The notes under the pieces were generated by a model, which was given only the letters and a program-made list of their open reading frames with translations, ran no database searches and was not told the DNA's origin. This document shows, one piece after another, positions 1 through 7,524 of a stretch of DNA of 37,852 bases. The translations under genes and the position numbers were made by a program. Position 1 is the stretch's first letter. Each line of letters starts with the position of its first letter. The stretch covers positions 1-37,852 of the forward strand of contig JAOUMX010000007.1 in NCBI GenBank assembly GCA_029881275.1, given 5' to 3'. The stretch is from Gammaproteobacteria bacterium (lineage in GTDB: Bacteria; Pseudomonadota; Gammaproteobacteria; SZUA-229).

Positions 1-9
1 ATTAATACT

Positions 10-1326
10 ATGAAAAACAAAAGCTTATCATTAGTAGTACTGTGTACCTCACTCACAGGTTTTGCTCAAAGCTCATTCGCCACCAATGGTTATCAGTTGA
101 TTGGTATCGGTAGTTACCAGAAAGGTCTGGCCGGTGCTGTTACAGCGAACCCTGGCTCTGCGATGACAGCCATCACCAATCCGGCCGGTATGGCACGCAT
201 TGGCAAACGCGCCGATTTCAGTATGGAAATGTTTATGCCTGACCGACATGTGGATTTTTCATCTATGGGCGGCGAGAAAAACGACAGTGAAGCCACCCAG
301 TATGGTGTACCGGCTCTGGGCTGGTCAGCCCCTGTTGATGATGGAAGCGAAGTTTATTTTGGTGGTGGCATATACGGCACTTCAGGACTGGGCACCGATT
401 ACCCTTTAACCCGGTATGCTGGGCCAGGTGTTTTAGGCCCTGATCCAGTTCATTTTGAAGGTTATTCTTCACTACAATTCTGGCAAATGGCACCGACCCT
501 GGCCTGGAATGTGGACAAAAAATTAAGCCTGGGCGTTTCATTAAATATTGATTACCAGTCCATTTCATTAAGACAGGCATATATTAACGGCACCACTAAT
601 ACCAAAATGGTCAATCTGGATCTCAGTCGAACTGCACAATCCTTTGGTTTTGGTTTAACACTGGGTGCCTTATATGACATTAACGATCAGCTCACTGTGG
701 GTGCCAGCTATAAAAGCAAGCAACAGTTTAGCGACATGAAATACCAGCTCTCAGACAATGATATTATGGGTGCAAACAACATGATACCCATTAGCGGATG
801 CCCTCTTACTCCTGTAGGACCCATTGAGATCGCAAACTGTCCCGCAGGCACTTACTCACTGGAACTGGATTTCCCTGAACTGATATCGGTGGGCATCGCC
901 TACAACCCTGTGAAGCAACTGACTTTGTCATTAGATGTGAAACTGATCAAATGGTCAGATACTTTAGATGTCCTGAAAATTTCAGGCCCCAATGGTATGA
1001 CCTTAAATATGGATGCCGGCTGGGATGATCAGACCATTATTGCAGTGGGCGTTAATTATGCGGTGACTGAAAAATTCAATTTACGTGCCGGATTCAATCA
1101 GTCTGATGCCCCGATCAAAAATGCCAATACGGATAACAACTATATTTTACCGGCTATTACCACAACACATTTTGCTTTTGGCGGCGATTACCACTTAAGC
1201 AAATACTGGGAGCTGGGTTTTCATGCCTCTAAAGCACAGGATGAAACACTAACTTCACCGGCTACGGGCGCAAAAATTGGCTTAGGTATCACCACTGTGG
1301 GTATCAACATTGGCTTCCACTTCTAA
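10..1326 (+). CDS. OmpP1/FadL/TodX-family outer membrane transport protein
   Basis: 438 aa with signal peptide; N-terminal ATNGYQLIGIGSYQKGLAGAV...NPAGMA and C-terminal GINIGFHF are typical of the FadL family. Confidence 0.88.
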   Translation: MKNKSLSLVVLCTSLTGFAQSSFATNGYQLIGIGSYQKGLAGAVTANPGSAMTAITNPAGMARIGKRADFSMEMFMPDRHVDFSSMGGEKNDSEATQYGVPALGWSAPVDDGSEVYFGGGIYGTSGLGTDYPLTRYAGPGVLGPDPVHFEGYSSLQFWQMAPTLAWNVDKKLSLGVSLNIDYQSISLRQAYINGTTNTKMVNLDLSRTAQSFGFGLTLGALYDINDQLTVGASYKSKQQFSDMKYQLSDNDIMGANNMIPISGCPLTPVGPIEIANCPAGTYSLELDFPELISVGIAYNPVKQLTLSLDVKLIKWSDTLDVLKISGPNGMTLNMDAGWDDQTIIAVGVNYAVTEKFNLRAGFNQSDAPIKNANTDNNYILPAITTTHFAFGGDYHLSKYWELGFHASKAQDETLTSPATGAKIGLGITTVGINIGFHF

Positions 1327-1328
1327 AT

Positions 1329-1358
1329 AAAAAAAGGCCCGATTAACGGGCCTTTTTT
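1329..1358. terminator. Intrinsic terminator, probably bidirectional between convergent genes
   Basis: A-run, GGCCCG-ATTAA-CGGGCC stem-loop, TTTTTT; lies between convergent ORFs. Confidence 0.85.
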
Positions 1359-1384
1359 ATATTAATTTTTTATTGCATTTTTAT

Positions 1385-1738
1385 TCATGGCCAGGCGATT
1401 GCGCCTTTTGAAAATGCAATTTGCTGAATAACTTTATCATCAGGATAAGTTTCAGCTGCCATTTGCAAATAACTTTGCCATTCAGAAAAAAGTGACGCCA
1501 GTTCAGGGTCAGCACCATGACAACCCAGCACAGTTATCACAGCATCACCAATTTTCCAGGGCCCTTCACCCTTATATTCACCTTCAACTAAATGAATCGC
1601 CGAATCATCTGACTGATGCCAGAACACATCAAAAAACAAAAGCCCCTGAGGATGTTGAAAATATTCCGCCATGATACGTTTTTCACCATCAGAAAAACGT
1701 ATCATTAATGGCGACTTCATGGAAAACAGATCAGGCAT
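1385..1738 (-). CDS. Hypothetical protein (117 aa)
   Basis: Open frame with plausible composition, ends near the shared terminator; no family recognised. Confidence 0.7.
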   Translation of the reverse strand: MPDLFSMKSPLMIRFSDGEKRIMAEYFQHPQGLLFFDVFWHQSDDSAIHLVEGEYKGEGPWKIGDAVITVLGCHGADPELASLFSEWQSYLQMAAETYPDDKVIQQIAFSKGAIAWP

Positions 1739-1814
1739 AATTATTTAAGATCCCTCAACTTTTTTCGAGATGACACAGTGTTTTTCTTCAGCCTTAAGAC
1801 TTAGAACTCAAGAC

Positions 1815-2135
1815 TTACAACCGTATATCTATATCCTGCATTTCATAATCAGAATTAACCATGACTTCCTGAACCGTCGGAAATTTGTTCAAAATATATG
1901 CCGACATTAAATACAGCATACGTTTATTTTCTGCATGCATGGCATTAACAAGATTATTAGCGGCAAGCTGACAACGTTGTTCATCAGAAGGGTTATCAAT
2001 CCAGAAGCGCCCCATCTGAATACCATTATCAAAATCTTTATCCATATCATTCATAATGGGCGCCAGCTCAGTCATCAAACCATCAGGCACATCCAGCTGA
2101 AAATATTCCTGATCAATATTTATATTTAAAATCAT
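1815..2135 (-). CDS. Hypothetical protein (106 aa)
   Basis: Intact ORF, acidic soluble protein; no family recognised. Confidence 0.65.
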   Translation of the reverse strand: MILNINIDQEYFQLDVPDGLMTELAPIMNDMDKDFDNGIQMGRFWIDNPSDEQRCQLAANNLVNAMHAENKRMLYLMSAYILNKFPTVQEVMVNSDYEMQDIDIRL

Positions 2136-2219
2136 TGCAGTACAACACCTTAATCATAGACAATGGGCATTATATCAGATGCTTGCGCAATAAAACCCTG
2201 AACAGCACCGGGAGACACT

Positions 2220-2894
2220 ATGCTGCTATCCATTCCTAATGTACTCAATCAGCAACAATTAAAAACGGTTCATCAGCTGATCGAATCTTCACGTTTTATT
2301 GATGGCCGCTTAAGTGCTGGCGTAACCGCTCGCAAAGTCAAAAACAATGAAGAAATCCCACAGGATGCTCAAAGCATTAATCAACTGAATAATATCGTAA
2401 TGAATGCCTTGTATAATCATCCCGTCTATCAGGCAGCGGTTTTTCCTCACCGTGTCGCAACCCCCTTTTATGCCCGTTATACTCCGGGTAAGGCCTATGG
2501 TGACCATGTTGATGACCCCATCATGGGACCGATAGGTGGACGTTATCGTACCGATGTTTCAACCACTGTTTTCCTATCCGACCCGAATGATTACGAAGGC
2601 GGCGAAACCGTTATTCGCACCCAGTTTGGCGATAGAAAAGTCAAACTCGCAGCCGGTGATGCCATTACCTATCCATCGGGCAGCCTGCATCATGTTGCTG
2701 AAGTAACTTCAGGCACACGCCTGGTCGCGGTTACCTGGGCACAGAGCATGATTCGTGAACCGGAAAAACGTGAATTGCTGTATAACCTGCATAAAACTCG
2801 TGAATCGTTACAGAAAAAATACCCTGACGATGATGAAGTCGTGAAGATTGATCACACCTACATCAATCTGGTGCGCATGTGGACAGAGATTTAA
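2220..2894 (+). CDS. PKHD-type Fe(II)/2-oxoglutarate-dependent hydroxylase (PiuC/YbiX family)
   Basis: 224 aa; LSAGVTARKVKNNEE, GDHVDDPIMG (HxD) and YPSGSLHHVAEVTSGTRLVAVTWAQS. Confidence 0.9.
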   Translation: MLLSIPNVLNQQQLKTVHQLIESSRFIDGRLSAGVTARKVKNNEEIPQDAQSINQLNNIVMNALYNHPVYQAAVFPHRVATPFYARYTPGKAYGDHVDDPIMGPIGGRYRTDVSTTVFLSDPNDYEGGETVIRTQFGDRKVKLAAGDAITYPSGSLHHVAEVTSGTRLVAVTWAQSMIREPEKRELLYNLHKTRESLQKKYPDDDEVVKIDHTYINLVRMWTEI

Positions 2895-2935
2895 AAGCTA
2901 TCTACCGCTAAGACATAAAACAATAAAAGCAAAAG

Positions 2936-3068
2936 TACGTAAAAATTAGGAATTTTGTTCAAGACCAAGGCATAAACGGTTTTTTTAAACCGGAGTTAAC
3001 AAGTCGTTAATGAGGATTTAAAAATAACCGTTTTAACGCAGGGATTGGACAAAATAACAATTTTTAAA
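2936..3068. repeat. Long imperfect inverted repeat (MITE-like or REP-like intergenic element)
   Basis: Left arm ACGTAAAAATTAGGAATTTTGTTCAAGACCAAGGCATAAACGGTTTTTTTAAACC matches, imperfectly, the reverse complement of the right half (TTAAAAATTGTTATTTTGTCCAATCCCTGCGTTAAAACGGTTATTTTTAAATCC). Confidence 0.6.
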
Positions 3069-3070
3069 TA

Positions 3071-3100
3071 AAAAAGGCCGCTCTATTGAGCGGCCTTTTT
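3071..3100. terminator. Intrinsic bidirectional terminator
   Basis: AAAAAGGCCGCTC-TATT-GAGCGGCCTTTTT perfect 13-bp arms between convergent genes. Confidence 0.88.
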
Positions 3101-3124
3101 AGATTATCAGCTTAAGAAAAAATC

Positions 3125-3328
3125 TTAACGCTTAGAACCTTTATCAGCATGTGCAGCATCAACCAGTTGCATTGCCTTTTCATTAAATGTCTGACGGTAA
3201 CCGTCTAATACGTGACCTGCTTCAGGAGTGAAGTAGTTTTTAGCATCGAAGCCGTTTTTGTGCTCTTCTTCGATGAATTTTTTCTGCATATCCAGCAGTT
3301 CTTTAATCAGTGTATTTCTATCGCTCAT
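3125..3328 (-). CDS. Small hypothetical protein (67 aa)
   Basis: ORF with upstream SD-like GAGGTGAAGGC on the - strand; followed by a terminator. Confidence 0.7.
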   Translation of the reverse strand: MSDRNTLIKELLDMQKKFIEEEHKNGFDAKNYFTPEAGHVLDGYRQTFNEKAMQLVDAAHADKGSKR

Positions 3329-3456
3329 GCCTTCACCTCATGAAGTCTGTATTTATTCCGGCTGATCATTCGACCAAAGTGGGCGAATTATAGCCGAAAC
3401 CGAATCCCATTGCCTCTACCCCAATGGGAATAGAGTGCAATATTTAAAAAAGCAGC

Positions 3457-3777
3457 TTAATAGCCGCCTTTACGCGTACTCTTTGGGCAACCACCAATTT
3501 TCAGGCCCTGCTTGGAAGGCATGCCGGGGAACATTTCATACATTTCTTTAGAAGAAACCTTACGACCCCAGATTTTACCCATTTCTTTCATAATGCTACG
3601 CTCATTGGGCTCATTACCACCCAGTGTTTCTTCACGTACATATTTAACAACATCCCAGTGCTCCTGGGTTGGCTCAATACCTTCTTCTTTGAAGATTTCT
3701 GCCGCAATTTCTTCATTCCAGTCACCAGAATTTACCAGGTAACCTTCTTCTGTTCTTTCAACTGACTCAAGTGCCAT
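3457..3777 (-). CDS. DsrC/TusE-family sulfur relay protein paralogue lacking the canonical C-terminal cysteines
   Basis: EGYLVNSGDWNEEIAAEIFKEEGIEPTQEHWDVVKYVREE and YEMFPGMPSKQGLKIGGCPKS align with DsrC at 9761-10093; the CysA and CysB positions are not Cys. Confidence 0.88.
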   Translation of the reverse strand: MALESVERTEEGYLVNSGDWNEEIAAEIFKEEGIEPTQEHWDVVKYVREETLGGNEPNERSIMKEMGKIWGRKVSSKEMYEMFPGMPSKQGLKIGGCPKSTRKGGY

Positions 3778-3883
3778 GATATTGCCTCTAGATTCAATTT
3801 ATTAATCAAAAATTTAGGGCGCCTACTTTCCCACAATTTCCCTGTGATGTCACTTATCCCTTTAGTTATAGATAGCGACTATC

Positions 3884-4600
3884 TCAGGTACCACTAAAAT
3901 GGGATTTTTCAGACATGTCACCCACCGGTTTTATACCTTTATGCGGTATAAACAAACCAAATCCCATTTTACGGCCTGCTCCAAGCCCCTTGTGCTGCAG
4001 GGTAAAGGCATCTTTTGGATCCAGATCGGCAACCATCAGACTAATGGTTTTTACCTTGCCTTCCGGTAATCTAAACTCATGATCAATTCCACAGAGTACT
4101 TTTTTAACGGAAATATCATAAGAACGCATTTCATTAACAACTCTTTCCAGGAATAAATCTTCCGTTTCATCCTGTTCAACCTGAATATAACGCGCAAACA
4201 GCGTTCCCATGGTTGTCAGGGGTTTAATCTGGGATTTGCCGACGGATACTCTGTATCCACCAACATCCAGCACCTGGCCCGTGAGAATCTGAGTATCTGC
4301 AATTCTTTCCCTCGGCACACGAAGTTGCATTCGCGCCCTGTGCGACAAATAAATAAAATCCTCATCACCCGATTCTTCCGGACGCACCCAGCCGTTACCA
4401 CTGGAAGCTCCATGAATCAAATGCACACCGGCATCTTCTTCATCCATTAACCAGGGCAAAGCAGATGACAATGCAACCGATAAATCATAGGCATGATCCA
4501 GGCCGATTTTCTTACAATCTATATTGAATGACAGATCAACGATAGTATCCGGAAGCTGAAATTCATACTTATCATCTTCTTCGTGCCAGAACAAACTCAT
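3884..4600 (-). CDS. Cas6/Cmx6-like RAMP-fold protein (type I-MYXAN Cas6 family), stand-alone
   Basis: 238 aa; VDLSFNIDCKKIGLDHAYDLSVALSSALPWL...GVHLIHG...LRVP and C-terminal Gly-rich loop GLGAGRKMGFGLFIPHKGI typical of Cas6. Confidence 0.72.
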   Translation of the reverse strand: MSLFWHEEDDKYEFQLPDTIVDLSFNIDCKKIGLDHAYDLSVALSSALPWLMDEEDAGVHLIHGASSGNGWVRPEESGDEDFIYLSHRARMQLRVPRERIADTQILTGQVLDVGGYRVSVGKSQIKPLTTMGTLFARYIQVEQDETEDLFLERVVNEMRSYDISVKKVLCGIDHEFRLPEGKVKTISLMVADLDPKDAFTLQHKGLGAGRKMGFGLFIPHKGIKPVGDMSEKSHFSGT

Positions 4601-4634
4601 AAAACTAAATTCTCTTAAAATTCATCAACTTAAA

Positions 4635-4871
4635 TTACCTATAAGGTGATGTAAATGCATTTTCCAGCTCGACTTCCCAGTTAGTCGGCGTATCCGAGAA
4701 AGGCGGCTTTACATCAATCTGAAACAACATGGCTCCTTTACGAGCGCGTTCTTTCAAGGCCTCTTTCACATCTTCAAAACTGTTTAACTCATGCTCCTGC
4801 ATGAGAACCTCACTTAAATAAAGCATGCTTACCATCCATCTAACGTATTCAAACAACACATCAGCAAACAT
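4635..4871 (-). CDS. Hypothetical protein (78 aa), coupled to the TauD-like gene
   Basis: ORF start overlaps the stop of the upstream ORF (TGATG); no family recognised. Confidence 0.6.
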   Translation of the reverse strand: MFADVLFEYVRWMVSMLYLSEVLMQEHELNSFEDVKEALKERARKGAMLFQIDVKPPFSDTPTNWEVELENAFTSPYR

Positions 4872-5746
4872 CAGGTATTTGCTACACGATCATAATATCG
4901 CGCCCTGTATAACAGTCGCTTATGAACTGCATCATCTTCAAAACCTGTGCGATTGTGCAAAATATTGTTACAAATTATACCTTCGCCCGTATTGAGTCTA
5001 TGCGTAAAAACATAAGGGTTATCTGGGGTCAATAAAGAATTTATAAAGGCCACAGCCTCTCGGGTAATGGCATTATTTGCCCATTCGATATTTCGGGTGC
5101 GGGCAGTATAGCGCATATGTAATCGCGCAGGGGTTCCAGCAACTGAGAATACCGGTCCGGATTGCGCCCCCCTTATTTCCTCACCATCCTCAATATTAGG
5201 CGGTATTGTCATTGCCTCTGCGTTCATTAACGCACTGATATAACTGGGGTTTTCATCACGTAACTGGATATAGGCTATTTCATGATCCAGCAACAGATTT
5301 TCTCCTCCTGTGGCCGCAGGGTGAGCACAGTGCATGACAATCGCTCTTATTTGCTCAGTTAACGGATTATAATAACCATCGGTATGCCAGCTAAGACGAC
5401 GGTTAGTATAAGGAATATAACCACTGTGCCGGCCGGTTTCCACCACCTGAAGAGAAGTAATGTTATCGTCATCGGCACATAAATTACCATCCAGCCTGTT
5501 CAGGCCCAGTTGCTGTCCCAGCTGTCGAACAAAATCTTTATCAACCTCATCTGCCCGCAGAACTCGATAAATAGCCAGATTAGTTTTAGCAATAACTGCA
5601 GTTAACTGCTGAACTTCTGCGGCAGAAATTGATAGCCCCTGCAAGGGAATCATCAACGCCTGGCTATCCTGCGGATAATCTGCCAGCTTTTGTTGCCGCC
5701 AGGACTGATACGCTTGCTCATTAGTCAATACAAATGGATTACTCAC
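4871..5746 (-). CDS. TauD/TfdA-family Fe(II)/2-oxoglutarate dioxygenase
   Basis: 291 aa; LSWHTDGYYNP (HxD), HCAHPAATGGENLLLDHEIAY, RARYYDR C-terminus. Confidence 0.82.
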   Translation of the reverse strand: MSNPFVLTNEQAYQSWRQQKLADYPQDSQALMIPLQGLSISAAEVQQLTAVIAKTNLAIYRVLRADEVDKDFVRQLGQQLGLNRLDGNLCADDDNITSLQVVETGRHSGYIPYTNRRLSWHTDGYYNPLTEQIRAIVMHCAHPAATGGENLLLDHEIAYIQLRDENPSYISALMNAEAMTIPPNIEDGEEIRGAQSGPVFSVAGTPARLHMRYTARTRNIEWANNAITREAVAFINSLLTPDNPYVFTHRLNTGEGIICNNILHNRTGFEDDAVHKRLLYRARYYDRVANT

Positions 5747-5958
5747 TAAATATTATCTCAACCTGTTTATGACACTATATATAAGTGTAAATTGAATCCC
5801 ATGGATTTAACCCGGAAACTTAAATGGTTATGGCGCAAAACAATAGCATAAACATTACAACCATTTATGGTCATATTAGTAACCTTTTAAGTCATTTAAT
5901 GATATATTATTGCGCCTCAGTTTCGATGTGGCTTATGGTGCATTTTGCCATGCAGTAC

Positions 5959-5980
5959 GTATATCCCATTAGGGATATGC
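5959..5980. promoter_or_regulatory. Stem-loop in the dsrA leader/divergent intergenic region
   Basis: ATATCCC-ATTA-GGGATAT perfect 7-bp arms (9 bp with one G-U as RNA). Confidence 0.45.
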
Positions 5981-6094
5981 AGATGACTTGCTCCCCCCCC
6001 ATGGGTAGGATGTTCTGCTTGCAAGACTCGCCATAGACTACCCGCACTGAGATGAGGGTGTTTTTTTGAAATCATTCTCAATAAGTTTTTAACC

Positions 6095-6112
6095 GTATGA
6101 CCCCGGTCATAC
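6095..6112. promoter_or_regulatory. Candidate operator palindrome upstream of dsrA
   Basis: GTATGACC-CC-GGTCATAC, perfect 8-2-8 inverted repeat, 77 bp upstream of the dsrA start. Confidence 0.5.
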
Positions 6113-6188
6113 ATAATTAAGTTAGGGTACAGGCGCTTACAGCTCCCCCCTAGAATAAAAACCTGTCGTCCCTACTACGGAGATCGCC

Positions 6189-7439
6189 ATGGCAGCAAAT
6201 AAGATCTATGAAACACCGATGCTGGATGTACTGGAAGAAGGTCCTTGGCCAAGCTTCATTTCTGGTATCAAAAATCTACGTGATAACCACGAGAGCCAAT
6301 TCATCAACGATATTACTAGCTCACTGTTAGGTCAGCTGGAACATTCTTATGAAACACGTAAAGGTTACTGGAAAGGCGGCACCGTTTCAGTATTCGGTTA
6401 CGGTGGCGGTATCATTCCACGTTTCTCTGAAGTAGCTAAAGCTTTCCCAGAGTCTAAAGAATTCCACACATTGCGTGTACAGCCTACTCCAGGCAACTAC
6501 TATACAACTGATATGCTGAACCAACTGGCTGATAGCTGGGAGAAAAACGGTTCAGGTCTGGTTACCTTCCACGGTCAGACTGGTAACATCATGTTCATTG
6601 GTACGACTACTGAAAAGACTCAGACATTCTTTGATGAAATCAATGAATATGGCTGGGACTTAGGTGGTGCAGGTCCATGTGTACGTACAGCAATGTCATG
6701 TGTTGGTGCAGCACGTTGCGAAATGTCTTGCACAAACGAGCATGCAGCACAACGCTGGTTAGTGAACAACTTCACTGATGACGTTCATCGTCCAGCTCTG
6801 CCTTACAAATTCAAATTCAAAATCTCTGGTTGTCCTAACGATTGTCAGAATGCTATTGAGCGTGCTGACTTTGCTGTTATCGGTACATGGCGCGATGATA
6901 TGCGTGTTGACCAGACTGAATTCAAAAACTACGTTGCAGCTAAAGGTCGTCAATACATTATTGATAACGTAATTACTCGTTGCCCGACTCAGGCTCTGGC
7001 TCTGAATGACGACGACACCATTGCTGTTGATAATCGTAACTGTGTTCGTTGTATGCACTGCATCAACGTAATGCCTAAAGCACTGCGCACAGGTACAGAT
7101 AAAGGCGTAACGATTCTTATCGGTGGTAAACGTACACTGAAAATCGGTGACCTGATGGGTACAGTTGTTGTGCCATTCAAGAAACTGGATACACGTGAAG
7201 ATTACGAGTCACTGGTTGAAATGGCTGAAGAAATCATTGATTTCTGGGCTGAAAACGGTCTTGAGCATGAGCGTTGTGGTGAAATGATCGAACGTATCGG
7301 TCTGGTTAACTTCCTGGAAGGCCTCGATATCGATGTTGATCCAAATATGGTTAGCAGCACACGTCAAAGCTCTTACGTTCGTATGGATGGATGGGACGAC
7401 GAAGCTGTTAAATGGTTTGAGCGTAAAGCTGAAGCCTAA
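6189..7439 (+). CDS. dsrA: Reverse-type dissimilatory sulfite reductase alpha subunit
   Basis: 416 aa; CVRTAMSCVGAARCEMSC siroheme/FeS motif, CPNDC, ferredoxin insert CVRCMHCINVMP. Confidence 0.97.
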   Translation: MAANKIYETPMLDVLEEGPWPSFISGIKNLRDNHESQFINDITSSLLGQLEHSYETRKGYWKGGTVSVFGYGGGIIPRFSEVAKAFPESKEFHTLRVQPTPGNYYTTDMLNQLADSWEKNGSGLVTFHGQTGNIMFIGTTTEKTQTFFDEINEYGWDLGGAGPCVRTAMSCVGAARCEMSCTNEHAAQRWLVNNFTDDVHRPALPYKFKFKISGCPNDCQNAIERADFAVIGTWRDDMRVDQTEFKNYVAAKGRQYIIDNVITRCPTQALALNDDDTIAVDNRNCVRCMHCINVMPKALRTGTDKGVTILIGGKRTLKIGDLMGTVVVPFKKLDTREDYESLVEMAEEIIDFWAENGLEHERCGEMIERIGLVNFLEGLDIDVDPNMVSSTRQSSYVRMDGWDDEAVKWFERKAEA

Positions 7440-7463
7440 GCTGTCATTCTGGTAATTAAGACG

Positions 7464-7484
7464 CCGTGGAGAAAATCTCCACGG
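7464..7484 (+). promoter_or_regulatory. Intercistronic hairpin between dsrA and dsrB
   Basis: CCGTGGAGA-AAA-TCTCCACGG perfect 9-bp stem followed by TTATTTT. Confidence 0.6.
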
Positions 7485-7524
7485 TTATTTTAAAGTTAAC
7501 AATATATAACTTGAGGAAATAATC

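Noticed and set aside
5824-6036. 70-aa + strand ORF (and the opposing 65-aa ORF 5917-6114) in the dsrA leader
   Set aside because: Unusual composition, no SD, overlaps palindromes and a C8 run; more likely non-coding leader.
3884-6188. Possible CRISPR array near the Cas6-like gene
   Set aside because: No direct repeats with regular spacing seen in the flanking intergenic sequence or elsewhere in the window.
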